A model generated the notes under the pieces. That model was not told where the DNA came from. It saw only the letters and a list, made by a program, of their open reading frames with translations, and made no database searches. The translations under genes were made by a program, and so were the position numbers. From Mesorhizobium sp. WSM4904 (GTDB taxonomy: Bacteria > Pseudomonadota > Alphaproteobacteria > Rhizobiales > Rhizobiaceae), in assembly GCF_029674545.1 (NCBI RefSeq), contig NZ_CP121354.1, forward strand, positions 2,179,001 to 2,243,000: a DNA stretch of 64,000 nucleotides. Direction: 5' to 3'. Below are positions 9,118-17,089 of this stretch, piece by piece (position 1 is the first letter of the stretch; every line of letters begins with the position of its first letter).

Positions 9118-9311
9118 GCCTTGCGTGCTTGGTCGGACCAGGTTGCTTGATTCCGCCTCGGCTGAGCCGGTCCTGCCGGCTTGCTATCGGGATCGAGTCG
9201 ATCTGGTCAGACCACTTATGCGATTTGCACTTCCCCTTCGGCCATATTGCCCTTAGGATAGGGTTATTATTTCGCGGTCCGAAATAAATAGTCGGCAAAG
9301 GAGGAAACGGC

Positions 9312-9932
9312 ATGGCAGGCAAGAAGATATTGATGCTCGTTGGCGAGTTCAGCGAGGAATACGAGATTTTCGTCTTTGAACAGGCCATGCATGCGGTCGG
9401 CCACACCGTCCATGTCGTCTGCCCGGACAAGAAGGCCGGCGACGTGCTTAAGACCTCGCTGCACGACTTCGAGGGCCACCAGACCTATACCGAAAAGCTC
9501 GGCCACGACTACATCCTCAACAAGACCTTCGCCGAGGTGAATCCCGCGGACTACGATGCGGTCTACGCGGCGGGTGGGCGCGGGCCGGAATATATCCGCA
9601 TCGACAAGCGCGTGCAGGCGCTGGTCAAGCACTTCCACGAGACAGGCAAGCCGATCTTCACCATCTGCCACGGCGTTCAGATCCTGATCGCGGTCGACGG
9701 CGTGGTGCGCGGCAAGGAAGTCGCCGCGCTGCAGTACTGTGAGCCGGAAGTGACCCTTGCCGGCGGCATCTATATCGACGTGCCGCCGACCGGCGCACAT
9801 GTCGACGGTAATCTCGTGTCGGGCAAGGGATGGCCGGGGCTTGCCGCCTTCATGCGGGAGTGCCTGAAGGTGCTCGGCACCGAGATACGTCATGGCGAAG
9901 CGCTGATGCGCGACGAGCGCCAGGCAGCGTAG
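9312..9932 (+). CDS. DJ-1/PfpI family protein
   Basis: 206-residue protein of the DJ-1/PfpI/ThiJ superfamily, the group of small cysteine-dependent hydrolases, glyoxalases and chaperone-like enzymes. The nucleophile elbow is visible as FTICHGVQIL, with GGRGPEYIR and EYEIFVFEQAM supplying the acid residues expected near the active cysteine. It matches the large PfpI-like class rather than the 180-residue YhbO class in length. AAAGGAGG lies just upstream of the ATG. Monocistronic by spacing (194 bp upstream, a repeat element downstream). Protein or glyoxal repair is plausible but not shown. Confidence 0.85.
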   Translation: MAGKKILMLVGEFSEEYEIFVFEQAMHAVGHTVHVVCPDKKAGDVLKTSLHDFEGHQTYTEKLGHDYILNKTFAEVNPADYDAVYAAGGRGPEYIRIDKRVQALVKHFHETGKPIFTICHGVQILIAVDGVVRGKEVAALQYCEPEVTLAGGIYIDVPPTGAHVDGNLVSGKGWPGLAAFMRECLKVLGTEIRHGEALMRDERQAA

Positions 9933-9977
9933 CCCTTCGGCGCCCTACGCCGTGGAACTTCACGAAGGGCGGCATGC

Positions 9978-10070
9978 GGCTGGAGCGTTTCACCGTTTCA
10001 CGGAAACGGCGAACCGCTCTAGCCCTTTGTTTTGACGCAATTCCGGACGGAAGACCGTTTTCCTGCCCTA
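9978..10070. repeat. Composite palindromic repeat element after the DJ-1 gene
   Basis: The segment contains GCGTTTCACCGTTTC / GAAACGGCGAACCGC (near 9985-10016), which pair as an imperfect hairpin, then GCAATTCCGGACGGAA at 10037, the left half of the element that is complete at 15447-15488. It looks like a rhizobial intergenic mosaic element. It separates the rightward DJ-1 gene from the leftward small ORF and may act in transcript termination. Confidence 0.6.
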
Positions 10071-10268
10071 GTGACGCCGCGCGCCGCCCGCCTTATCCGC
10101 CTCCGCCCCGTCCAAGCGGTCGAGCAGGTCCGTAAGCCGCTTCGGCACTTCTTTTTCCAGGCGAAATACCGGCAGCGTGCGCAGTAAGCGCTTCGTCGCT
10201 TCCGTGCCGACTTGCCGCCTGATGTCGTTGGCGAGCTTGGCGCGCCTGTCGCCGTTGTTGCCCTTCAT
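10068..10268 (-). CDS. Small conserved basic protein, function unknown
   Basis: A 66-residue ORF (MKGNNGDRRAKLANDIRRQ start) with a helical, strongly basic composition and no membrane segment. It ends in the DLLDRLDGAEADKAGGARRH tail. It is convergent with the DJ-1 gene and divergent from grpE. The ribosome-binding site is weak (GGGACC directly upstream). I include it because it has gene-like composition and no competing frame. I do not recognise a family, and a spurious ORF is possible. Confidence 0.5.
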   Translation of the reverse strand: MKGNNGDRRAKLANDIRRQVGTEATKRLLRTLPVFRLEKEVPKRLTDLLDRLDGAEADKAGGARRH

Positions 10269-10416
10269 GGTCCCAAAATCCTGTGTCGGCTTCGAAACTC
10301 CTCCAGCCCGGCAATGGTTCCCGTACCTGCCCCCGAGGGCAAGCGAAGACGCCCGGTACGGTAAAGTTTGAATTAATTTCGAACGGCCCGAGGAGGGCCG
10401 CAGCCGGTGCTTGCCC

Positions 10417-10445
10417 CTTGATTTTTGGCCCTTAAACCTCGATAT
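10417..10445 (+). promoter_or_regulatory. Sigma-32 (RpoH)-type promoter of grpE
   Basis: CTTGAT, then 17 bp, then CGATAT matches the alphaproteobacterial RpoH consensus CTTGAA-N17-CCATAT at 10 of 12 positions with exact spacing. Transcription would begin near 10452, leaving a leader of about 35 nt before grpE. Position and gene identity (heat-shock co-chaperone) support it. Confidence 0.65.
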
Positions 10446-10486
10446 CGGGCGCAAATCCAAACCAATCCGAATGACGGGAAACGGCG

Positions 10487-11134
10487 ATGAGCGACCAGGC
10501 AAAAGACGAACGCGCGCCCGAGGAAATCGAAGCCAACCAGACTTCCGGCGCCAAGGCTTCCGGCGAACGTGCGGAAGGCGGCGTCGACGGCGACTATGAG
10601 GCGCTTGTGCGGCTGCTGAAGGAAAACGAGGAACTGAAGGACCGCGCGCTGCGCGCCGCGGCCGAAATGGAGAATCTGCGGCGGCGCACCGCGCGCGACG
10701 TGCATGACGCGCGCACTTACGCGGTCGCCAATTTCGCGCGCGACATGCTGTCGGTGTCGGACAATCTGCGCCGCGCGCTCGAAGCCATCCCGGCCGAGGC
10801 AAAGGCCGGCGGCGACGCCGGCTTCAAGGCGCTTATCGAGGGCGTCGACCTCACCGAGCGCGCCATGCTGGCAGCGCTCGAGCGGCATGGTGTGAAGAAG
10901 CTTGCGCCGGAAGGCGAGAAGTTCGACCCGAACTTCCATCAGGCGATGTTCGAGGTGCCCAATGCCGACGTTGCGGCCGGCACCGTCGTCCAGGTGGTGC
11001 AGCCCGGCTATTCGATCGGCGAGCGCGTGCTGCGGCCGGCGATGGTCGGCGTCGCCAAGGGCGGTCCGAAGGCGGCCGCCGAGGCGAAGGTCGAGCCGGG
11101 CCCGGTGAACGAGCAGGCCGAGAAGGATGCGTGA
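10487..11134 (+). CDS. grpE: Nucleotide exchange factor GrpE
   Basis: Co-chaperone that releases ADP from DnaK. 215 residues: an acidic, disordered N-terminus (about 1-40), a long coiled coil ([28 protein letters not shown]), the conserved [22 protein letters not shown] helix, and the C-terminal beta domain with [47 protein letters not shown] split across residues 140-190. The tail beyond is low-complexity Ala/Glu. GGGAAACGGCG precedes the ATG. It is not next to dnaK, dnaJ or hrcA here. A sigma-32-like promoter lies 42 bp upstream. Confidence 0.95.
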   Translation: MSDQAKDERAPEEIEANQTSGAKASGERAEGGVDGDYEALVRLLKENEELKDRALRAAAEMENLRRRTARDVHDARTYAVANFARDMLSVSDNLRRALEAIPAEAKAGGDAGFKALIEGVDLTERAMLAALERHGVKKLAPEGEKFDPNFHQAMFEVPNADVAAGTVVQVVQPGYSIGERVLRPAMVGVAKGGPKAAAEAKVEPGPVNEQAEKDA

Positions 11135-11142
11135 TTAGAGGA

Positions 11143-11251
11143 GTAAGGGAGTAGGGCAGTAAGGGAGTAGGAATGGCGGCCGTACATTTGATGCGGCTTA
11201 TGCTATTTATAGTCCCTACTCACCTACTCCCTTACTGCCCTACTCCCTTAC
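11143..11251. repeat. Inverted array of 8-bp units between grpE and the TRIC gene
   Basis: Left arm 11143-11171 and right arm 11223-11251 are perfect 29-bp inverted repeats separated by 51 bp. Each arm is a run of 8-bp units alternating AGTAAGGG and AGTAGGGC (on the plus strand in the left arm, on the minus strand in the right arm). The right arm ends 4 bp before the TRIC start codon, so the leader there is CT-rich and has no Shine-Dalgarno. A transcript from grpE into TRIC could form a 29-bp hairpin that holds the start region. Confidence 0.9.
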
Positions 11252-11255
11252 CCTC

Positions 11256-11906
11256 ATGAATCCCATCGAGCTGCTCGACTATGCCGGCGTCGCGGTCTTC
11301 GCGGCGACGGGCGCGCTTGCCGCGTCGCGAAAGGAGCTCGACATCATCGGTTTCCTGTTCCTGGCGAGCGTCACCGGCATCGGCGGCGGGACGCTGCGCG
11401 ACGTCATCCTCAACCTGCCGGTGTTCTGGGTCGCCAATGGTGGCTATGTGCTGATCTGCGCCGTGGTGGCGGTGCTCGTCTTCTTCAGCGCCCATCGCGT
11501 CGAATCCCGCTACAGACTGCTGCTCTGGCTCGATGCGATCGGGCTTGCCGCCTTCGCGGTTATGGGGGCCGCAAAGGGCCTTGCGATCACCGGCTCGGCG
11601 GTCGTGTCCGTCATCACCGGGGTGCTCACCGCGACCTTCGGCGGCATATTGCGCGACCTGCTTGCCGGCGAGCCTTCCGTGCTGCTCAGGCCTGAGATCT
11701 ATGTCACGGCGGCGCTTGCCGGTGCGGCGCTCTTCACGCTTTGCGACCTTGTCGGCATGCCGGCCTTGCCATCCAGCCTGCTCGGCTTCGCGGCCGCCTT
11801 CCTGGTGCGCGGCGGGGCGCTCAAATTCGGCTGGTCGTTTCCTGCGTACAAAGCCGGCCCGGCCGGAGGCCGGAAGATATTCCGTGAAGGAGCGAGTAGC
11901 GAATAG
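11256..11906 (+). CDS. TRIC-type cation channel family protein (UPF0126)
   Basis: 216-residue inner-membrane protein with seven predicted hydrophobic helices in two three-helix repeats. Each repeat carries the family Gly-rich motif: GIGGGTLRDVILN (about residues 45-57) and ATFGGILRDLL (about 128-138). Prokaryotic TRIC proteins form trimeric cation channels. The start ATG 11256 fits the family N-terminus (NPIELLDYAGVAVFAATGALAASR) but has no Shine-Dalgarno because an inverted-repeat arm abuts it. The last four codons (AGT AGC GAA TAG) come from the next repeat array, which supplies the stop codon. Confidence 0.88.
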   Translation: MNPIELLDYAGVAVFAATGALAASRKELDIIGFLFLASVTGIGGGTLRDVILNLPVFWVANGGYVLICAVVAVLVFFSAHRVESRYRLLLWLDAIGLAAFAVMGAAKGLAITGSAVVSVITGVLTATFGGILRDLLAGEPSVLLRPEIYVTAALAGAALFTLCDLVGMPALPSSLLGFAAAFLVRGGALKFGWSFPAYKAGPAGGRKIFREGASSE

Positions 11907-11998
11907 GAAGTAGCGAATAGGGGTTGAACGGAACAGATCCCGCCACTTTTCTTCTATTCGCTATTCGCTATTCGCTATTCGCTATTCGCTATTCGCTA
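11895..11998. repeat. Inverted heptamer array between convergent TRIC and olsB, supplying both stops
   Basis: Left arm 11895-11922: AGTAGCG-AATAGGA-AGTAGCG-AATAGGG. Right arm 11954-11995: six perfect CTATTCG units, with a seventh partial unit following. On the coding strand of each convergent gene the unit reads GAATAG(C/G). The TRIC stop (TAG 11904-11906) lies in the left arm and the olsB stop (TAG, 11998-11996) is the first unit met by olsB. Because 7 is not a multiple of 3, three units in tandem put a TAG in all three frames. Confidence 0.92.
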
Positions 11999-12883
11999 TG
12001 CCGCGAAGCGCTGGCCTTCACCGCCATAGTAGTTGACGTAGCGGGCGCCGATTTCCTTGACCGGCATGACGACGAAAACGTCGACCGTCGAAAACTCGTG
12101 GTCGATGACGCAGCCGTCGCCGATGCGGGCGCCGACGCGCAGGTAACCTTTGACCAGCGGCGGCATGGCGGCGATCGCGGCCTTGGCGTTGACAGCCTCG
12201 ATCGGCATCAGGTCCATCGAGCAGTAGCGGCCGGCCACCGCCCGGACGTCCCAGGCCTGATCGGTGCGGCAGTGGTGGGCGAGATAGGTGAGCGCCTCGG
12301 CATGCGCCGCCGGCACTATGCCATGGAAGGACGCGCAACCGGTCATCACGCCGATGCCGTAGTGGTTGATATAGGCCCAGATGCCTTGCCAGAGCGCCTC
12401 GATGGTCCGCTTGGAACGGTATTCCGGCAGCACGCAGGAGCGGCCGAGCTCGAGGAAGCGCTGGCCCGGATGGCGCGCCACCAGCTTGGTCAGTTCGAAC
12501 TCGCCTTCGGAATAGAAGCCGCCCGCGGCCGTGGCTATCTCCTGCCGCAGCAGGCGGTAGGTGCCGACGATGCGGCGATGCTCGGGACCGGGAAGCGCGG
12601 TGTCGAAAACCAGGAGATGGTCGCAGAGCGGGTCGAAACGGTCGGCATCGCGCCGGTCCTGCGCCTGGAACAGATCCTTTCTCGCGCCAAGCTCGTCATA
12701 AAATACCCGGTAGCGCACTTCCTGGGCGGCGGCGATCTCGGCCTCGTTGCGGGCGAGCCGCACTTCAAGGCTGCCGATCCGGCCCAGCGGTGCGCCGCTT
12801 GCGACAGCATCGACAGTACGCGCGGCGAGCAAGGCGCCGCTGGCGTTCGGCCGAGTGTCACATTCAGGCATGACTGTATGCAC
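11996..12883 (-). CDS. olsB: L-ornithine N-alpha-acyltransferase (ornithine lipid synthesis)
   Basis: Transfers a 3-hydroxyacyl group from ACP to ornithine, giving lyso-ornithine lipid, the first step of ornithine lipid synthesis at the inner membrane. 295 residues with the OlsB/GNAT-like core: EVRLARNEAEIAAAQEVRY, FYDELGA, DHLLVFD, IVGTYRLLRQ, FELTKLVARHPGQRFLELGRSCVLPEYR, and GCASFHG. I take GTG 12883 as start because AAGGAG lies 8 bp before it; ATG 12871 in frame is 20 bp from the same site. The partner olsA is not in the window. The 3' end falls in a heptamer array that provides the stop. Confidence 0.9.
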   Translation of the reverse strand: MHTVMPECDTRPNASGALLAARTVDAVASGAPLGRIGSLEVRLARNEAEIAAAQEVRYRVFYDELGARKDLFQAQDRRDADRFDPLCDHLLVFDTALPGPEHRRIVGTYRLLRQEIATAAGGFYSEGEFELTKLVARHPGQRFLELGRSCVLPEYRSKRTIEALWQGIWAYINHYGIGVMTGCASFHGIVPAAHAEALTYLAHHCRTDQAWDVRAVAGRYCSMDLMPIEAVNAKAAIAAMPPLVKGYLRVGARIGDGCVIDHEFSTVDVFVVMPVKEIGARYVNYYGGEGQRFAA

Positions 12884-13069
12884 GAGTGATTCTCCTTCGA
12901 GCCATCCCTCTTGGCACGGGGATACGGTGTAGGTGCAACAGGATTGTGACAGTACCGTGATACGGCGAGCCCGGCAATACTTCGTCGGCTGGGCAATACC
13001 CTCAACCGGCTATCTTAATGCCGTCAAAGCCAAGCAATCCAAGGCGTTCGAGAAAGTCTAAAAAAATCG

Positions 13070-15349
13070 TTACGCAGCAGCCTGACCCTCGACGGCCTGG
13101 ACGAGCGCATCGGGGTCGAGCGGCTTGGTGACGAAGCCGCTGGCGCCGTGGGCCAGAACGGTATGGCGCGTCTTTTCCTGGCTGTCGGCGGAAAGAACCA
13201 TGATAGGGACCGGCGGCACGGCAAGTGCCTCCTCATGCCGGCGGATGGCGGCGATCGCATCCAGCCCGTCCATCACCGGCATGTGCAGGTCCATCAGGAC
13301 CACGTCGAAGCGATGCTTGAGGCCTGCGTCGGTGACGGCTTCGACCGCGGCCTTGCCGTTGCCGACGATCTTGACGCGGTGCCCGGCTTTCAGCAGCGTG
13401 GCGCGGGCAAGCATGGCGTTGATGTCATTGTCCTCGGCGATCAGCACGGACAGACCCTGGTCGCGGCGGCGAACGGACGCGGCGCCGCGTGGTTCCGGCC
13501 GCGGCTCGGCAGGTGCCGACACATGGCTGGTCAACAGCACACGCAGCAGGGTTTCGCCGCGCACCGGCCGGGCGAGAAACGTCGCGTAGCCGTTGGCGCG
13601 GAATTCGCCAAGCATGCCGCGATCGGTCGGAGCGATCAGGGTGATTGCCTCGCAATCGTCAAAGCCGCTCTCGCGCAGGCGCTTGAGCAGACGACCGTCG
13701 CTGTTTTCAAGCGCGGCATCGATCAGAAGCCCGTTGCAGCCGGCCGCGTATTGGGCGGCCTGACTGGGCGTCGCTGCGATCTCGACGGCGCCGCCGTGAG
13801 CGCGGATGGCGCGGGCGATGGCATCGGCCTCGACCGCGTTCTTCGACACGATCACCGCGCGCCGGTCCGAGAGGATGTTCTGGCGATGCGGCGGCGGCTC
13901 GGTTGCCGCGGTGGCCGGGATGTCGAAGACGAATTCGGATCCTTCGCCGAGCCGGCTCGAAACCGAGATCGTGCCGCCCATGGCGATCACCAGGCGCTTC
14001 GAGATGGCAAGGCCGAGACCCGCGCCGCCATGCACCCTGGTCGAGGTGCCGTCGGATTGTTCGAATTCCTCGAAGATGCGCTCCATGTCCTGTTCGCGCA
14101 GACCGGGACCCGTGTCGGCGATGGTGAAGCAGATGCGATCGGTGGTCTCGGTGCGGGCCCGCGCGACGGTGAGCAGCACGCCGCCGGCATCGGTGAACTT
14201 GACGGCGTTGCCGATGAGGTTGAGCAGCACCTGGCGCACCCGGCCCGGGTCGGCGGTGATCATCTGCGGCACGTCGGGCTCGACATAGCAGCCGAGCCCG
14301 ATGTTCTTGGAGAAGGCCTTCGCCGCCAGGAGCTCGATGATGTTGTCGGCGATCTCGCGCAGCGAGGTCGGCTGCGGCTCGGGGTCGAAGCGGCCGGCCT
14401 CGATCTTGGAATAGTCGAGCAGGTCCTCGATCAGGGCCAGCAGCGCGCTCGCCGATGTGGAGACGGCGCCGACATAGGTGCGCTGCTCGGGCGAGAGGTC
14501 GGTGTCGGCAAGCAGCTTCGCCATTCCCATGATGCCATTCATCGGCGTGCGGATCTCGTGGCTCACCGTGGCGAGGAAGCGCGACTTGGCCTGGCTTGCA
14601 TATTCGGCCCGCTCGCGGGCGGTGATCAGCGAGGATTCAGCGCGCTTGCGGGCGGTGATGTCGCGGGCGATCGCCCGGTGCGACACCGCGCCCGTATCCT
14701 TGTCGCGCACCGAGAGCTCGATCCAGGAGAACCAGCGCGGCCCGTTCGGCGTACGGATGGCGACATCGGTGGAGCTCAGGCATTCATGGTCCGAGAAGGC
14801 GGCGTCGGGCACGATGCCGACGTCTATGCCGAGCTCGGAAAGCGTCTTGCCGGCGAGGTCGCGCTGGTCGGTGCCGACGAGCGAGGCGAATACCTTGTTG
14901 GCGTAAACGATGTGACCGTCGCGATTGCGATGGACGACGAGATCGCCGAGCGCATCGATCAGGCCGCGAAAACGCTCCTCGCTCTCCTGCATCTCCCACA
15001 TGCGGTCGGCGAGCGTCTCGATCTCGGCGCGGCTGCGGGCGGCGGTCTCATCGAGAAGTGCTGCGGCGCGACGCTCGGTGCGCCGGTTGCGCAGATGCAT
15101 GGCGAGGCCGCCGAGGCCCGTCGCCAGGAGGCCGATGGTGATGAAGGCCGGTGCGCCGGTGAGATGCGCCAGCCCGGCCAACACGGCGATGGCGACGATC
15201 GTCAGGAACGGCAGGCCTTCACGGTTGTCTGCCGGCAATGTCGGGACCAGCGGCGGCGCGGCAAGCAGCTGCCGCTTCGGCGCGCCGAGGTCCAGCACGT
15301 CATCGCCTGCGGCCTTGCTGCCCTTCCTGATGTCGGAGTCCGCGAACAT
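13070..15349 (-). CDS. Membrane hybrid histidine kinase with PAS and two receiver domains (one degenerate)
   Basis: 759-residue sensor. Two membrane helices (about 47-61 and 66-85), a PAS domain (about 125-235), HisKA with phospho-acceptor His264 ([10 protein letters not shown]), HATPase with N-box [17 protein letters not shown] and [10 protein letters not shown], then a receiver-like region (about 496-605) that lacks the acidic pocket and has RPVR where K is expected, then a canonical receiver with Asp687 ([11 protein letters not shown]) and VTKPLDPD. No response regulator with an output domain lies beside it, so signal probably passes on by phosphorelay. The stop is followed (minus strand) by a T-run. 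Signal unknown. Confidence 0.9.
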   Translation of the reverse strand: MFADSDIRKGSKAAGDDVLDLGAPKRQLLAAPPLVPTLPADNREGLPFLTIVAIAVLAGLAHLTGAPAFITIGLLATGLGGLAMHLRNRRTERRAAALLDETAARSRAEIETLADRMWEMQESEERFRGLIDALGDLVVHRNRDGHIVYANKVFASLVGTDQRDLAGKTLSELGIDVGIVPDAAFSDHECLSSTDVAIRTPNGPRWFSWIELSVRDKDTGAVSHRAIARDITARKRAESSLITARERAEYASQAKSRFLATVSHEIRTPMNGIMGMAKLLADTDLSPEQRTYVGAVSTSASALLALIEDLLDYSKIEAGRFDPEPQPTSLREIADNIIELLAAKAFSKNIGLGCYVEPDVPQMITADPGRVRQVLLNLIGNAVKFTDAGGVLLTVARARTETTDRICFTIADTGPGLREQDMERIFEEFEQSDGTSTRVHGGAGLGLAISKRLVIAMGGTISVSSRLGEGSEFVFDIPATAATEPPPHRQNILSDRRAVIVSKNAVEADAIARAIRAHGGAVEIAATPSQAAQYAAGCNGLLIDAALENSDGRLLKRLRESGFDDCEAITLIAPTDRGMLGEFRANGYATFLARPVRGETLLRVLLTSHVSAPAEPRPEPRGAASVRRRDQGLSVLIAEDNDINAMLARATLLKAGHRVKIVGNGKAAVEAVTDAGLKHRFDVVLMDLHMPVMDGLDAIAAIRRHEEALAVPPVPIMVLSADSQEKTRHTVLAHGASGFVTKPLDPDALVQAVEGQAAA

Positions 15350-15446
15350 GCGGAAACCTTGCCAGACGGAGATTATGGAAGATTGCGGCGGATCGTTCGA
15401 ATTTTAGGTTTCAGCGCGGATTCCCGCGGGTTTTGCCTTGTTTTAG

Positions 15447-15488
15447 GCAATTCCGGACGGAAAACCGCCGGACACTTCCTGGAATTGC
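15447..15488. repeat. Palindromic intergenic element, complete copy
   Basis: GCAATTCCGG at the left pairs with CCTGGAATTGC at the right around an internal AAAACCGCC loop region. It lies directly after the acuI stop codon on the minus strand. Other copies or halves sit at 10037, 16520-16556, 34396-34436 and 42198-42216. All are at gene ends, which suits a role in 3'-end formation. Confidence 0.75.
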
Positions 15489-15489
15489 A

Positions 15490-16479
15490 TTACATATCCA
15501 CGACCACACGGCCCCTGATCTTGCCGTCGACGATGTCGCGCGCGGCGCCGATGATGCCGTCGAAGCCGATCGACCGCGACAAGGTCGACAGCTTCTTCAA
15601 GTCGAGATCGGTGCCAATGCGGCGCCACGCCTCGAGGCGGACCGGTTTCGGCGCCATGACGGAATCGATACCGAGCAGCGAGACCCCGCGCAGGATGAAG
15701 GGCGCGACGCTCGTGGGCAGGTCCATGCCGCCGGCCAGGCCGCAAGCTGCGATCGCGCCGCCATAGGACGTCATCGACAGCACGTTGGCCAGCGTGTGGG
15801 TGCCGACGGAGTCGATCCCACCGGCCCAGCGTTCCTTGGCAAGCGGCTTGGCCGGCTGGCTGAGTTCCTCACGCGAGATCACCTCGGCGGCGCCGAGGTC
15901 GATCAGATAGGGGCTTTCGGCATTGCGCCCGGTGGAGGCGATGACATGGTAGCCGAGGGTGGAGAGGATCGAGATGGCGACCGAGCCGACGCCGCCGGCG
16001 GCGCCCGTCACCACCACCGGCCCACGATCCGGAACGATGCCGTGCCGCTCCAGCGCCATGACGGCGAGCATCGCCGTGTAGCCGGCGGTGCCGATGGCCA
16101 TAGCATCATGCGGGCTCATGCCTTCGGGAAGCGGCACCAGCCAGTCGCCATTGACGCGAGCGCGCCCGGCATAGGCGCCGTAATGCGTCTCGCCGACGCC
16201 CCAGCCGTTGAGGATGACCTTGTCGCCCTTGCGCCAGTCGGCATGGGAAGAGGAGATGACGGTACCGGCGAAATCGATGCCGGGCACCAGCGGCCAGCGG
16301 CGCACAACCGGCGCCTTGCCGGTGATGGCCAGTCCATCCTTGTAATTCACCGTCGTCGCCTCGACGGCGACGGTGACATCGCCTTCCATCAGCTCGGCTT
16401 CGGTAAGTTCGACGACCTCGACCGATTGCTTCTTCTCGGCATCGCGCGAAACGAGGATGGCTTTGAAGGTATCGGACAC
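15490..16479 (-). CDS. acuI: Acrylyl-CoA reductase AcuI family (MDR oxidoreductase)
   Basis: NADPH-dependent reduction of acryloyl-CoA to propionyl-CoA, used in DMSP/acrylate and 3-hydroxypropionate breakdown and in acrylate detoxification. 329 residues of the YhdH/AcuI type: zinc-less MDR fold with [24 protein letters not shown] split across residues 44-67, GIDFAGTV, the nucleotide-binding [17 protein letters not shown] (about 160-176), and [15 protein letters not shown]. The ATG is preceded by GAGGAGAC. It stands alone between repeats, with no acuK/acuN or dddL beside it, so a general detoxifying role is as likely as DMSP use. Confidence 0.88.
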   Translation of the reverse strand: MSDTFKAILVSRDAEKKQSVEVVELTEAELMEGDVTVAVEATTVNYKDGLAITGKAPVVRRWPLVPGIDFAGTVISSSHADWRKGDKVILNGWGVGETHYGAYAGRARVNGDWLVPLPEGMSPHDAMAIGTAGYTAMLAVMALERHGIVPDRGPVVVTGAAGGVGSVAISILSTLGYHVIASTGRNAESPYLIDLGAAEVISREELSQPAKPLAKERWAGGIDSVGTHTLANVLSMTSYGGAIAACGLAGGMDLPTSVAPFILRGVSLLGIDSVMAPKPVRLEAWRRIGTDLDLKKLSTLSRSIGFDGIIGAARDIVDGKIRGRVVVDM

Positions 16480-16519
16480 TTTTGTCTCCTCGGTTCTGGC
16501 GATTTATTCATGCGGCTGC

Positions 16520-16556
16520 GGTTGGAAAACCGCTGCACGTTTTCCTTGGAATTGCC
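16520..16556. repeat. Degenerate copy of the GGAATTGC palindromic element
   Basis: GGTTGGAAAACCGCTGCACG followed by TTTTCCTTGGAATTGCC resembles the right three quarters of the 15447-15488 element, with the left GCAATTCC arm lost. It lies between lspA and acuI, both leftward. Confidence 0.6.
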
Positions 16557-16590
16557 TAGGGGCCGACTTTGGGGCGATGGCAGCTCGAGG

Positions 16591-17079
16591 TCAATTGCTT
16601 GGGTCCTGAGGTTTGGTTTCCCGCCGCCAGCCGATCAGCTCGTCGAAGACAACTAGTGCCGCGCCCACGGAAATGAAGGCGTCGGCGAGATTGAACACCG
16701 CGAAGGACCAGACCGGCGTGTGGAACAGGATGTAGTCGATGACGTGGCCGTAGACGGCGCGATCGATAAGATTGCCGAGCGCGCCGCCGACGATCAGGGC
16801 AAAGCCGATCCGGGCGATGACGTGGCCGGCCGGCGTGCGCACGGCCAGATAGAGCACGAAGGCGACGACGAGCGCGGCGATGACCACCAGGCCGGTGTCG
16901 CCGAAGGAGGAGAACATCGAGAAGGCGATGCCGGTGTTGTAGGTGCGGAACAGCGCCAGGAACGGCAGGAGATCGACCTTTTCCTGGAAGGCGAGACCGT
17001 TCTCGGCCAACTGCTTGATCCACTGATCGAACGCGATGGCGACAACGACCAGAAGGGCGTAAGGGGACCATGATTTCAC
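16591..17079 (-). CDS. lspA: Lipoprotein signal peptidase
   Basis: Aspartyl protease (signal peptidase II) that cleaves prolipoprotein signal peptides after lipidation. 162 residues, four membrane helices. The catalytic aspartates lie in GGALGNLIDR and AVFNLADAFI; the family FRTYNTGIAFSMF motif is present. The start is GTG 17079 (GTG AAA TCA TGG); the ATG overlapping it is out of frame. It follows the TrmH-family gene by 10 bp and is probably cotranscribed with it. Essential role in envelope biogenesis. Confidence 0.94.
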   Translation of the reverse strand: MKSWSPYALLVVVAIAFDQWIKQLAENGLAFQEKVDLLPFLALFRTYNTGIAFSMFSSFGDTGLVVIAALVVAFVLYLAVRTPAGHVIARIGFALIVGGALGNLIDRAVYGHVIDYILFHTPVWSFAVFNLADAFISVGAALVVFDELIGWRRETKPQDPSN

Positions 17080-17089
17080 TTGGCAGTCC

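Noticed and set aside
11143..11998. The repeat arrays as CRISPR
   Set aside because: Units are 7-8 bp with no unique spacers, the arms are inverted, and no cas gene is near.
13148..15766. A long open frame on the plus strand opposite the hybrid kinase (over 870 codons)
   Set aside because: It is the antisense of a kinase with complete PAS, HisKA, HATPase and receiver motifs. Its translation is rich in Arg, Ala, Gly, Asp and His, typical of antisense frames in GC-rich DNA, and has no recognisable domain or ribosome-binding site.
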